DNA of 64,000 bases from Utricularia gibba (taxonomy: Eukaryota; Streptophyta; Magnoliopsida; Lamiales; Lentibulariaceae). The notes below the pieces were generated by a model. The model saw only the letters and a program-made list of their open reading frames with translations. It ran no database searches and was not told the origin of the DNA. Made by a program: the position numbers and the translations under genes. Shown here in pieces: positions 20,401 to 31,803 of this stretch; within the stretch, counting starts at the first letter, position 1; every line of letters begins with the position of its first letter. The stretch spans positions 1,178,001-1,242,000 of the forward strand of contig CM007992.1 in assembly GCA_002189035.1 (NCBI GenBank). Direction: 5' to 3'.

Positions 20401-21057
20401 TCAGGGTCAGCCTATTCAAGCAAAAATATGAGCAAACAACGGTGTAAATGCTTCAATAGACAGGGCCAGATGACTTACATGCATCACCACATTGTGAAGC
20501 TGGCAAATAAGTTGAGGTGGTAAGCTCGGGTAATTTGGAATCTGAGCATCAACTTCCCGCTTTGTGGAAATTGAAACCTGCATATCATACAAAAAACATC
20601 AAAGAGAAGGAAGCAGGCATTCATCAACATGTTGTTGGTTTGTTGGGATGGATAGAATACCTGTTCGCTGTGACCCTGAGGAAAATAAACCACATGACTG
20701 CCAATGGAAGGCAGGTAAACCAGAGGACCAGCACAGGCATGCCATAGCTCAGAGTTCAAGCAGCTTTTAACTCCTCCTAATCAAAAGCCAGCCAAAATAT
20801 CATCAATTCCAAAAGCCAACAAAGAATGTTGTTGAGATTAGAGAAGTTTGATCTTATCACCATGACTATCATACATTACATATAAGGAAGAGAGTTATGA
20901 AGTAAAAGGATAAGGAAAATGAAAGGGTTTTGCAGAATGGGAACCAAAACCTGAGAAAAAAGCAAATTTCATGCTTGCAAGAAGGAAAAAAAAGTGGGAT
21001 TTGAGGAAGCAGGAAAGATTCACCTTCAGGAGAGTAGTCATCTGCTGATTCTTTCAT
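17406..21057 (-). CDS. ARF6: Auxin response factor, ARF6/ARF8 clade, with an apparent frame break
   Basis: Transcription factor that binds auxin response elements and activates auxin genes. Exons on the minus strand: 21057-21024, 20776-20661, 20577-20479, 20411-20355, 20270-20112, 20024-19940, 19872-19782, 19705-19541, 19467-19345, 19263-19188, 19112-18980, 18886-17666 and 17583-17406; about 845 aa in total. The B3 DNA-binding domain lies about residues 120-220 ([36 protein letters not shown]), the ARF domain follows ([19 protein letters not shown]), then a Gln-rich activating middle region and a C-terminal PB1 domain ([33 protein letters not shown]). The middle region is short compared with what I recall of Arabidopsis ARF6. 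[20 protein letters not shown] and [13 protein letters not shown] favour ARF6 over ARF8. The long exon 12 changes frame between 18165 and 18100: the upstream frame stops at 18123. One base appears to be missing. Without correction the protein would lose PB1. Confidence 0.88.
17717..17737 (-). promoter_or_regulatory. miR167 target site in the ARF6-like mRNA
   Basis: The plus strand here reads ACAAGCTGCCAGCCTGATCT plus one T. Recalled mature miR167 differs from it at positions 1, 2, 14 and 21 only, so the minus-strand mRNA is complementary. It encodes RSGWQLV in the PB1 domain, the known position of the miR167 site in ARF6 and ARF8. Central pairing (positions 9-12) is intact, so slicing is expected. 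Confidence 0.88.
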
Positions 21058-21900
21058 TCTGCGAAGTCTTTTCTATAAGCAACAGCGCACCACAAGGTAG
21101 AGAAGAAAAGAGAAGCTACAAGCGGCCACCACAAAACTCACTGATGCGCTTCACCAGCTAATCCGCCATCCTCCTTTTCGCACCAACCTGAACCTGGACA
21201 CGGATTTGAAGTAATTGCAGGTGACGCGACAAAGCAGTAGCACCTGGTTTTCATAAATGAAGGACAGATGCACCGCACGCACATACAGCAGAGATTAAAG
21301 CTTTTTTTTTTTTGTTCTTTTTGAAGTTTTTCAGTAGGCACATGCCCATGAAGAAAATGAACCTGCTACACAAAGATTCCCCCACTGGAAAACAACTGGG
21401 GTTCACGAGACAGAAAGAACTAGCAACAAAAACCATAAGTTTCTCGCTACCCAGATCTCGCTGTCATCAACTAATACAACCCAAATCAAACACTTTCAAG
21501 AAAGCTACAGCTGATACTCTCCAGAAAGCGAAATCTCAGTCACATACCCAGAAAAACCGTTCTCAATTTAAGCTCCCTTTTCCATTTTCGGAAAACCAAA
21601 AAAGGGGGTGTTCTTCTTCAGACAGCACTATTTATCATCTCTTCTCCTCCCCCCCACACAGCAAAAAAAAGTAGGCGAGAACCAGAGCCACCAAATAAAG
21701 AAAAGCACTTGGATTTGAGTTGAGCTGAGGTGAGCTGCAGTACCCTCCGCTCCCTCCCTCCCTCCCTCCCTCCCTCCCTACGTAATACACACACATACAT
21801 GCACACACTGGTATTTATATTTCACTCTCCCCATCGTTGTATTCTCTGTCTTGGTTGGGTAGGCATGACTATAGATCTATTTCCAACTCCAGTCAAATGT
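21058..21900 (-). promoter_or_regulatory. Leader and proximal promoter of the ARF6-like gene
   Basis: Non-AT-rich sequence of about 800 bases upstream of the start codon, with pyrimidine-rich blocks on the plus strand (purine-rich on the sense strand). It includes the (TCCC)7 tract at 21751-21778. Long leaders are usual for ARF genes. I cannot place the transcription start or any leader intron with confidence. Confidence 0.4.
21751..21778. repeat. (TCCC)7 microsatellite
   Basis: Seven uninterrupted TCCC units, reading as (GGGA)n on the ARF6 sense strand, about 700 bases upstream of its start codon. Confidence 0.95.
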
Positions 21901-22653
21901 TCACATTTAATACTCCGATCACATACACAGTACGGTGGCTCCACGGCCCACGTCGTGAGAACGAATGATGGAGCTTCAAGTTTTTTCTCCCCCATTTTTT
22001 TAAAGATGACAATAAAAGGCTGTCGTGGGAAGGGCGGGCGGGCCATGCCAAATTATGGAAGATAACACCGGAAAAGTCTCTTTTATCCCTTTTCAACGTG
22101 GTGTGGGCCCCATCTGAATCATTTCAATTTCATATTTCAAAACAAAGCACCCAAAGCGCATATCATCATCCCTTCTGGATCGCCGTGGGCACCCATGCTA
22201 CTTAACCCGATTAACTTGTGGGTTGATTCGTACGGAATGATGTAGAACAAACACAAACCAAATTGGTATTTTTTTAATATATGCATATATAATAAATATT
22301 GATTAGCACAAATGGGATGTTGTGCAAATTACGATATTGCTTACTTTCGTAACTTACGAGAAACATTAATTGGAGCACATATCGTAGTTGCATTTTAAAC
22401 ATTTGATTTGGATCAAATCGTGGTACGAGTTGAGTTTATCTAACTCGTTGACTCATGATTTGATGAATTGTATTTTTATTCTACCTTGTCGAGTTTGATT
22501 TGTGATTCTATGAATACCGAGTCCTAGGTTAAAATCTTACACATGAACCAAATGACTCATAAATAAGATCGGTCAATGTCATGTTGGGAATCCATCACAA
22601 CAAGCTATACACCATTCTTAAATTCGAATATTTCACCCCAAGCATATAATATT

Positions 22654-22998
22654 TATTAGAACAAACAATATCATATTGAAAATTGAAATTAGAATAATCA
22701 AATATATAAAAGATTATATGTTTTAACATTTCATGCACACAAACATTCTAATCTTTTTTAATTTAATTCATCTTTTATGTGTACTTTAACTTCATTTGTG
22801 TTCATCTAATTCATCGAATATTGAATTTCAACAATATTAAGATGTTTGTGTGCATGAAATGTTAAAATGAAGAATCTTATAAGTCAAATAAGCATATTAA
22901 AATCTAAATATGCAATAGATATAAATTATACTATAAAAAATTAAATCTAATCCATTATTAATAATCTATAATTTCTTATACAATTATTTGTTCTAATA
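22654..22998. repeat. Foldback / MITE-like inverted repeat
   Basis: A perfect 26-bp inverted repeat lies at 22721-22746 and 22842-22867, separated by 95 bases. A second, outer 12-bp pair (TATTAGAACAAA at 22654-22665 and its complement at 22987-22998) bounds the region, and the sequence between the inner and outer arms is imperfectly complementary. The roughly 345-bp non-coding palindromic layout resembles a miniature inverted-repeat element. A clear target-site duplication was not found, so the class is open. Confidence 0.6.
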
Positions 22999-23570
22999 TG
23001 AAAGATAAACATTTCCAATAATAATAATTATTATTATTATTTTGTTTGGGAGGCAGCACCCAATACCCCCCATACAGCGAGAATGTAGACAAAAGTGAGG
23101 GGGGTTTTTTTTAGGGAAAGTGGATGGATGGCATACAAGTACGATGGGTACGCAGGTGACGTGGAAGGGGTGCACTTCTCGTCCCGTCTCGCGCGTCCTC
23201 GTCTGGAAGAGGGTGGCATCAATAAATTAAGCCCACCCACATGCACTGTCCCTCCACGGCTTCATTCATTGGTAGTTGAGGGAATTCAAAGCCACACTTG
23301 CAAGTACTAAATATTATATCATATAATATAACATCATCACTGCCATCTATCTACACTTGGTTACGTTACCTTACGTTATAGCTGCCATCCCCATCGATTC
23401 CCTTCAGTCATGGGATCTGTTTGACGTCGCCCAGACGCAGAGCAGAGGGTGGGAGAGCCCCTCAACGACTCGTCGCTGCCACGCCCCCCAGTTCTGATTT
23501 TGAAATTACACACAATAATAATAATAAAAATAAAAGGCGAGGAGGGTCCCACCCCATCCAGTGTAAAAGC

Positions 23571-23590
23571 TGATTGATTGATTGATTGAT
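23571..23590. repeat. (TGAT)5 microsatellite
   Basis: Five tandem TGAT units in the gene-poor stretch. Confidence 0.9.
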
Positions 23591-25711
23591 TATTGGAAGA
23601 GGAGGGTTTGGTCCGGGGTATTTTGGGGAGATTAATTAATTGATCGTCTTCGTTTTTTAATCTCACAATTAAGGTTTTATTTAACATATTTTTTATTCTA
23701 AAAAACAATAATTTTGTTCCAAATATAAAACCCAGAAATTTAGAAATATTTCTAAAGAATGATTTTTTGAGAAGTTGAATTTGAATCAAATAGAATCTAT
23801 AATTTAATATCCAATTTTAGATATTAACCTCACACACACCACTCGCCTCCTATCTGGTAGGTGAAGCGAGGCATAAGATATGCCACTTAGACAAGTCATT
23901 GGTGGTGGTGTTTTTAAACCCACACATTAACGTGTAAATTAATCAGATTAACAAATTTTCGATAATTCATCCATTCAGCAAGTATATGATTATCGAGAGT
24001 TTTTTTGAAAAATAACTATTGTGTTTTGACTGTGTTATAAATCTAATCATCCTATATGCATTTTTTTTTGTGCATAGTGTGTGTGAGATAAATGTGCAGT
24101 GGGTATGTTTCAAAAAAAACCAAAAATCAAGATAGGAGAAAGTGATGAATTGGTGCCTTGTAGGTTGGGAAAAAGTTGAGGGTGGCTTTTTTGTTATTTT
24201 CTTCTTGTTGGAGGGCACAAAAAAGCAAAAGAAGAAAAAAGATCCAATTATTGGAAGTGCTGAAATTGAATTTTTGTTCCAATTAATGAGCATTAGATAC
24301 ATTTTATTATAACAATAAACCTATTTCTATGCATATTCTATATTCACAACTTTATTCAATGTTTCAAATAGATTTTAAATGTATAACAATATTAATTGGA
24401 AATAATAATAAAATTCCAAATTTTTTAAATAAAATATAATTTATAAAAAATTAGCATTTGATATTGATATCTCTCAATTTCAAGATGTGTAAATCTATCT
24501 TCCTAACCTTCATTGGATACTCTTACCTACTATTCATTTTCATTTATGTTCAAAAATAATAAATACATAATCATATTTTATTATACATAAAAAATTATTT
24601 ATCAATCAAATATATTTTATCTCATACATATCTCCATTAAAATATTTTTAATATATTTAATTTTCTCTATCCTTTGATGATTGTCACTCCTCTTACATAA
24701 TTACATCTAACAAATGATCCAAATAATACATGATGGCACCATTTTATCAAAAAAAAAAAAAAGTAAGGAAAGCAACGTGTGACCAGTTCCCATGAGGATG
24801 GGGCCCATGGAATTTATGGCGCATCTCGATCTCTTCGCTCGTGGGACCCAGTCTCCCTTTCTCCACAGAGGGAATGAATACCCAATGCATTTTGTAACGG
24901 GCGCGGGTCGCCATCCGGTGGAGTCAACAGTGGTCAGTCGGGTCGGACCCCACGGCGGGCATGTTCAGTCTTCTGCACCCCTTCAGCGTTCGTTCAGAGC
25001 AAGGATGTTGTCTCTTTTAGTTTCCAGGAATTTGTGGTTGAATTTTGTAAGGAAATATCCGGATCCCAATGGGGATGAGTCGTCGCGATTCGCACGTGCA
25101 GTGGCAGGGGGGTGGGCCATTTCCATCATGTGGAATTAAGGACTGATTAATGATGATTAGGAAGTGGGTAATCGATCCCACTGGTTGTTGCTCCAGCAGC
25201 AGCAGGGCAGTGCCTCTTGCACCCATGGAATGGGATCAGACCTAACAGCACATCCATCCCCAAATATGGAGTCGTCCAAACGGGTGTTAAAATTAAACAT
25301 CCGATGGATTATACGAGCAAACGTGAATTTCAAGTACACATTAAACATAAATTATATTAAAAAAATTATATTTAATCAATTATTATTAATTCATAATTTT
25401 TTATATATTTTAATATTTAAATTTCATTTTAGATGTGATATTCTTTGTTTTAATACTCAGCTTCAAGTCCAATAGGTCTTTGATTTTGGTTAAGAATTAT
25501 GTTTTTTTAGTAATTCCATATAGTGTTGAGATCATAAGCTATTTTTTATCAGCAAAACCTAATGCATTTCATTGTTTTTTTTCTTTTTTTCTAATCATAA
25601 ATCGGATCAATACGAAACCCATCTTGGTTATTAAATATGTAATGTAAGATAAATATTTTAATATCATATTGAAATTAAGAATTTGATGAATCACACCATT
25701 ACATATGAAGC

Positions 25712-25972
25712 TCAAGTACAAAATAAATCTAAATCAATTTTAAAAAAAAGATTGGACACAATAGTATAGATACACAAGCTCATTTTAAGTGCTTCCACAA
25801 AATTACACGTGCGTATCGGTGGTTTATTTACTGTAAAACCAGCATCCATCCTGCATCCTACCACCAGGCCTGTAAGTAAGGTGCCAGGAGGAGCGTCCAG
25901 TTTCCTGGCTTCCTCATCCATCTTCTCTTCGTCTGCGGTGTTGGCGATGAAGAAGCGGCTAGTCATCTTCAT
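25712..25972 (-). CDS. Possible small hypothetical protein
   Basis: An ATG-initiated frame of 86 codons. Its first half (TADEEKMDEEARKLDAPPGT) has balanced composition and looks protein-like; its second half is AT-rich and less so. No family is recognised, no splice partner is evident, and it stands alone in a gene-poor stretch. It may be a decayed exon or chance. Confidence 0.15.
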   Translation of the reverse strand: MKMTSRFFIANTADEEKMDEEARKLDAPPGTLLTGLVVGCRMDAGFTVNKPPIRTCNFVEALKMSLCIYTIVSNLFFKIDLDLFCT

Positions 25973-28283
25973 ACTGGGGTTGGATGATATGACCCGCAGA
26001 GCAGAGGGTCCTCCCTCCCTCCCTCGCCTTTAAGACCGGGCCCCTGTTTCCGTCGCTGTCGTCATGTAGCTTGTCGGTCCATTCTTTCGGAAGGAGCATT
26101 TACAGTCTGCGCTCAGGTATCTCAGCATTCAACCTCATTATTCACCCAAGCTGGAATCAGCAAATCAAACCAGACCAGACCCACTGTGAAGAGGAAGAAG
26201 AAGAAAACCGATATTCATGTTGGTTTAAACAATATTTCGCAAATGAATGTGAATTATGTATAATGAAAAGTAAATTTTATAAGTAATTATTATTTTTTAA
26301 AATTTTTTAAATTATCGTTTATTTTATTATAATTACTTTATTAAACGTATTTTTTTTAATAAATAGAACTTAATAATAAATATAGATTCTATACAACTAG
26401 AGAATATAAATTTTGAAATACTCTTTATTTTTAAAAAAGTATATATATAACTTCTATTTTATTAGAAATATCTCTTGAATTTTTTTTTAATAAAATAGAA
26501 TCATTCTTGTATAGTTATACTATTCATATATTTATTTTTTGAGCATATGGATAACATACATAAATGGAGGGGATAAATGCTAATTATACTAATACTTTAT
26601 TATTAGACGACCTCTAAGAAAAACTAGATGCAATATATTGATCTTTATCCTCATCAACTTGATGTCATAATCCATGAAACCTAAGTTTCGTATTAAATCT
26701 CTAATTTTGTGATTTTAGAGTATCTGATAAATACTTAAATTTGATCAAACTCGATCATTTTATTGAATCGGATAACGTCAATTAAAAACATATAAATGAA
26801 AGTGATGTGTTGTGTAATTTGCTCCACGTTCCATATGGCATGTTCCACAAGAATGTGAATGAATATGGAACCATAGGGATGAGATTTTGTGTTGTCATTT
26901 TTATTTTTCGAGGACTGGTGGGGGCCACTCCATGCATCCTGATGAAATGCTGCATGTGGTAGGGCACACGCACACTTCACTCCCATCACCAGCACGTGTG
27001 TGCCACTGCCATATTTCTTTTTCCTAATAATTATATTCTCGAAAAAAAAAGTGCAGCTCCGGTCCATGGCAGGAACCAATACTCAGATGCTCCTCCTCCA
27101 CAGAATCGGTGGGCATGTTATGGTGTTGAGTGATATTCATAGGGGTTGGTTTTATCATGTGATAAGAGTAGAGTTTTGATCATGTTAAGGTTGATGGATT
27201 GGTTCTGCGGTGTTGCTCGGAGGTTCCTTCTTTTCTCCGGTCCCAGTGGGAAGGTTGGAGTCATTGGAAGAACTGGGAGCAGGAAGAATGTTTATTGATG
27301 ATTTTGGAATATTAAAGTTTGGGTTGCTCGATCTGGAGTTTTCTCTCGGGTTTCAACTGATTTCAGGTGACTAGTTAATTATCTCCTTTCTGGCCTCTCG
27401 TTTCCATGTTTGTTCATCTTTTTACCATCACTTTGGTGCACGAACCGTGCCGTTCAATGAGAGCTCCTTTGAAGGATGGCACCAGCAGGAATCCTTTGGG
27501 ACTGGATGCAGAGGTTGCATTCTCTGCTGGGTATTCTGAGTGCTTCGGGTATCTGAATCAGGGGAAAACTTCAGCACTAGACAGTGCCAACCAGTGACGC
27601 TCCACCGTGCGCTGCTCCCGCGGTCAGAGATTCTTGTTCTAGATGAAGCAATTCAACTAATGATTTAATAAATGAAACTTGAAGATTAAAATCTTTTTAT
27701 TAACTGTAATTTAGAGTAATGTCCGTAAACTCCAACTTATTACATTTTATAGATAAAAATCTTATAGTAAACGCATTTTTAAAAATTAAAGGCAATATTT
27801 AAATAAGAAAATCCCATACATATTTTTGTTGATGCAAATAATTGTTTTCATCTCGGGTTATCTCAAACCGATTAGTATGTTTTTGGTAACTTATGGATTA
27901 ACCAAATATCTGATTATTAATTTTGGATTAAAAATGGTTTTCATTCTGAAATTTTAATTTTTTTAAAATAAAAAGATTAATTGTGTTTCCAAATATTCTA
28001 ATGCTAAATTGTTAACATGGTTCAATATATTCTAGAAGGACTTCGATTTTTATTATTGAAAATATATAACACATGTATTATTCAATTTATTTAGTATATA
28101 TATCAGTATTTTATGTTAATATTTCAATATTATTTAATATGATTTTTTAAAAATTATAATTTATTTGTATCATATCAGTCCCATTTGGAACTCAGGTCAC
28201 ATAGACGTAAATGTGTTGCCGAATTCCCTCGTTACGGCAAAGTATTGCAGCCGTCTAGCGGAAGATGCGGTGAAGTCAACGGA

Positions 28284-28289
28284 CACGTG
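28284..28289. promoter_or_regulatory. G-box / ABRE-like core upstream of the CAT gene
   Basis: CACGTG within ACACGTGG, about 180 bases upstream of the inferred leader intron donor of the amino acid transporter. This is the core bound by bZIP and bHLH factors and is compatible with ABA or light control. Functional use is inferred from position only. Confidence 0.4.
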
Positions 28290-28467
28290 GAATTGGAAAC
28301 CAATTGGGGGTGATCTGGTGTGTGTGTTCCCATGAGAAGAGAATAGGGAGCACACACCGCAACAGAACTCGTCTGCCAGTCATGTCCGTTATAACTCGTT
28401 CCGCGAATCAGGAGGATTCACTCGCAGCGCTCGGAGATCTGTTCATCGTCGTTTTCTTTGATCGGGG

Positions 28468-28855
28468 GTAATGGCAATGTGATTCATGCTTTCCTTCTGC
28501 CTGCCTGCCTCATTTGGAGTAGCATTCTGCACGAATCTTACGTGTGTTGCCTGCCGCGTTTCCTTACGTTTTTTGATCCGAGTGAAGTTTGATTTTCCTT
28601 GATTCTATTCGCACATGGAGGTTGCTTTGTGAATCAGTCCCGTACTGTAAACATGCCTGGGGATTAGAGCTCTTGTTTGATTTGTGAGCTTTACTCGTTA
28701 TTGCGTAATCGGTTGTTTTTCTTGTTGTGCATGTCTGATTTATGATATGCGTATTTGGATTGTCTGATAAATATGTGATCTGAAAAACTGAAGAGGTAGA
28801 CTTCCGATCGCGATCACTGTTCTTGAGCTTTTCCCTCTCCCTTTTTATGCGTACA
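28468..28855 (+). other. Inferred leader intron of the CAT gene
   Basis: A donor-like GTAATG at 28468 follows a GC-balanced leader, and a pyrimidine-rich acceptor ending GCGTACAG lies at 28855, 40 bases before the start codon. The interior is T-rich like a plant intron. Inferred without transcript data. Confidence 0.5.
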
Positions 28856-28894
28856 GGAGGGAAGGTTGGGAACTGAATTTTGTATCAAGTGGTG

Positions 28895-30809
28895 ATGGGG
28901 ATAGTCAATGAGATGAGTGGAGGGGACCAGCCCTCGGAGCTCACTCGCAGAAGAGGATGTGCGTGCACAAAAGATGATTTTCTGCCTGAGGAATCATTTA
29001 AGAGCTGGGGAAACTACTTGACTGCGTTGGGGCAGACACCGGCTCGAATGGTAAATCGAGCGTTCACTCGTTCAAGTCTGGAGGAAGAGATCGAGGTGAA
29101 GATGCGGAGCCAACACCAGATGAAGAAAACACTCACTTGGTGGGACTTGATCTGGTTTGGTATGGGGGCTGTCATCGGTGCAGGAATATTCGTCCTCACT
29201 GGCCAGGAGGCACACGATAATGCCGGCCCTGCGGTCGTTCTTTCTTATGTTGTATCCGGGCTTTCTGCATTGCTTTCCGTCTTCTGCTACACTGAATTCG
29301 CCATTGAGATTCCAGTTGCGGGTAAGCAGGGGCAACCCTCGTGGTAGGAAGAGATGGTCATTTCTACTGCCGAGAGTAGTTTCATTTAATCTTGTCACTC
29401 ATTTTTCAGGAGGCTCGTTTGCATACCTGCGTGTGGAGCTTGGGGATTTTGTGGCCTTCATTGCTGCTGGAAACATTATTCTTGAATATGTGGTGAGTGG
29501 AGCAGCCGTTGCACGCTCATGGACATCCTACTTTGCCACACTCTGCAACCACAAGCCTAATGATTTCCGTATTCTAGTACATGATCTACCTGATGGCTAC
29601 AACGAGCTTGATCCTATCGCCGTTGGCATCATTATATTTGTCTGCATCGTTGCTGTAATGAGCACGAAGGGCTCCTCACGCCTCAACTACATTGCCTCAA
29701 TTGTCCATGTGGTCGTGATTGCCTTCATCATCATAGCTGGCTTCATCAAGGCAGATGTCAAGAATTTTACACCTTTTGCTCCATTTGGTGCAAGGGGTGT
29801 CTTCAGAGCCTCTGCAGTTCTCTTTTTTGCATACGTGGGTTTTGATGCTGTCGCAACCATGGCCGAGGAGACTAAGAATCCTGGAAAGGACATCCCTATT
29901 GGTCTGGTTGGATCCATGGTGATCACCACTACCATATACTGTTTGCTAGCAATTGTTCTATCTCTGATGCAGCCATACCAGAAAATAGATACGGATGCCC
30001 CTTTTTCAAGAGCATTTGAGATGGCTGGTCTGAGTTGGGCTCAGTGCATTGTTGCTGCTGGCGCACTGAAAGGCATGACTTCTGTGTTGCTGGTAAACTC
30101 TGTTGGTCAGGCACGATACCTCACCCACATTGCTCGAACTCACATGATGCCACCATGGTTTGCCAATGTTGATCCAAACACTGGAACTCCCATCAATGCA
30201 ACCATTTGCATGCTTGCCGCCTCTGCAGTCATTGCCTTCTTCTCAGAACTGGATATTCTTGCCAATCTACTTTCAATAGCAACACTATTCATCTTCATGC
30301 TCGTCGCACTGGCCCTCATCGTCCGCAGATATTATGCCACGGGAGAGACATCACCACAGCAGAGAAACAAACTTATCCTCTTCATTGTCTTAATACTGGT
30401 GTCCTCCATCATCACAAGTGCTTACTGGGGAATCAGTGAAACTGGTTGGATCCTGTACTGCGTGACGGTTCCCATTTGGCTCCTTTCTACTGGTGCACTC
30501 TGGTTTTTTCTCCCTCAAGCCCGTAAACCAAAGGTCTGGGGTGCTCCTTTGGTACCTTGGATTCCTTCAGCATCCATTGCCATCAACATCTTCTTGCTAG
30601 GATCCATAGACAGACAGTCATTCATCAGGTTTGGGATCTGGACGTTCATCCTCCTCGTCTACTATGTCTTCTTTGGACTCCATGCATCCTATGACACCGC
30701 CATATCTTATGAAGCTAAGGCATTGGAGGCCAAAGCATATGGCAAGGCTGAGGAAGGTAGTCATCCTCCTCCACCCAGCTCTGGTTCTGGGTCCGGGTTG
30801 ATGGTTTAG
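28895..30809 (+). CDS. Cationic amino acid transporter (CAT family, APC superfamily)
   Basis: Imports lysine, arginine and related amino acids, probably with protons, across the plasma membrane or an endomembrane. Two exons, 28895-29321 and 29410-30809, joined at phase 1 (PVAG|GSFAYLRVELGD) and giving 608 aa, the normal CAT length. The N-terminus is soluble and charged (residues 1-75). The APC core begins TWWDLIWFGMGAVIGAGIFV, and about 14 membrane segments follow. The AEETKNPGKDIPIGLVGS loop and the C-terminal CAT block (GAPLVPWIPSASIAINIFL) are intact. The tail is Pro/Ser/Gly-rich. Resemblance is to the CAT1/CAT5/CAT8 group; the paralogue is not resolved. The start ATG is preceded in frame by non-ATG codons only. 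It lies tail-to-tail with the next gene, 207 bases between stops. Confidence 0.93.
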
Positions 30810-31016
30810 ATGCCAAAAGCAGCTCTACAGCATCATCCTGATAATTTCCCTTGTCTGTTTGTCCAGTTAAGTCAAGAAGCAGCAAGCTGCTGGTTTTAAT
30901 CCAACTTCATGTCACAGCATTCTATGTTCATGATGTAAATACCAATTTACTTATCATTTAGGAAAATAAGAAAATTAAAAAAAATGACAATTGCCTTGGT
31001 AGGGTCGTCCCTCTCG

Positions 31017-31493
31017 CTACTCTTCCAACTGCTCAAGTTCTGCCTCAAGCTGCTCGATCTTGAGCCCCATGGATCTCTGAATCGAGGCTTTCTCCTTCTC
31101 CGGCACCCCGTCCAAGAGTCGACTGTACAACTCGAGGACTTCGTTTACGGCAGCACGAGCGCATTCCGCTTCTTCGTTGAAATACACAGTTTCTTTTGAT
31201 TCCATGGCGGATTCGATCTCTTCCCTTGCTTCCGCAAACTTCAGGTTGATTTTGTCGACTTCCTGATCGATTTTAACGCTGTAACGTCGGCAATCCTGGA
31301 AGATCGGGTGACCGGCCGCCACAGTCCACCTCCTTGGGTTTTGATTGTGAAAACCGTGATAATGCCTCTTCAATTCACAAAATGAAGGCGATTTGAATCC
31401 ATGTTTAGGGAGAAACCCCGATTGCGGGTTGGAGTGCCTCTGAACAGGGCGTCGAAGGAGGAATCTCTGGAGATTCAGAGGACGGGGAACCAT
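31017..31493 (-). CDS. Conserved-looking small coiled-coil protein, function unknown
   Basis: A single ATG-initiated exon of 158 aa. Residues 1-75 are rich in Arg, His, Pro and Asn with few acidic residues, compatible with a mitochondrial or plastid presequence. Residues 78-158 are strongly helical and charged (KIDQEVDKINLKFAEAREE, ending KIEQLEAELEQLEE), predicting a coiled coil. The helical half recalls an uncharacterised plant protein family, but I cannot name it. The start codon is 310 bases from the divergent TRS120 start, so the two probably share a bidirectional promoter. Confidence 0.7.
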   Translation of the reverse strand: MVPRPLNLQRFLLRRPVQRHSNPQSGFLPKHGFKSPSFCELKRHYHGFHNQNPRRWTVAAGHPIFQDCRRYSVKIDQEVDKINLKFAEAREEIESAMESKETVYFNEEAECARAAVNEVLELYSRLLDGVPEKEKASIQRSMGLKIEQLEAELEQLEE

Positions 31494-31803
31494 TTCTTCG
31501 CCAACGGGAATTGGGGATTTAGGGTTGCGAAAGAACGAACACTAGGTGTAGAGCTATTATGTAACATCAAATAAACAGTTATCCCAAGTGGGCCGAGAGA
31601 ACGATAACATTGGGTCGGGTTTGCTTATTCCCCGTCTGAAAAAATCGGGTGTGGACCATTTCGGGTTTTGGGTTTGTTCCGGGCGATCTCCCTTCCGCTG
31701 CATCCCTTCCCTTGATGGGTGTGGTTGCAGTTCAGGCTCTGCAGCAGCGCTGTTCAGTTTTAAACGAGAAAAGAGGTAACGGGGCCCCTCTGTGTGATCG
31801 GAG
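31494..31803. promoter_or_regulatory. Bidirectional intergenic promoter, TRS120 and the coiled-coil gene
   Basis: A 310-bp interval between two divergent start codons, relatively GC-balanced and without an obvious TATA box on either side. This is typical of divergent housekeeping genes. Confidence 0.55.

Larger units (their letters stand above)
21900..28283. other. Gene-poor, AT-rich stretch
   Basis: About 6.4 kb with no gene I can recognise. AT-rich blocks alternate with short islands of more balanced composition at about 23040-23480, 24780-25280, 25800-26200 and 26820-27640. The islands carry only short open frames with no family resemblance. A foldback repeat (22654-22998) and a weak small ORF (25712-25972) are listed separately. 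No LTR pair, polyprotein or transposase motif was seen. Confidence 0.5.
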
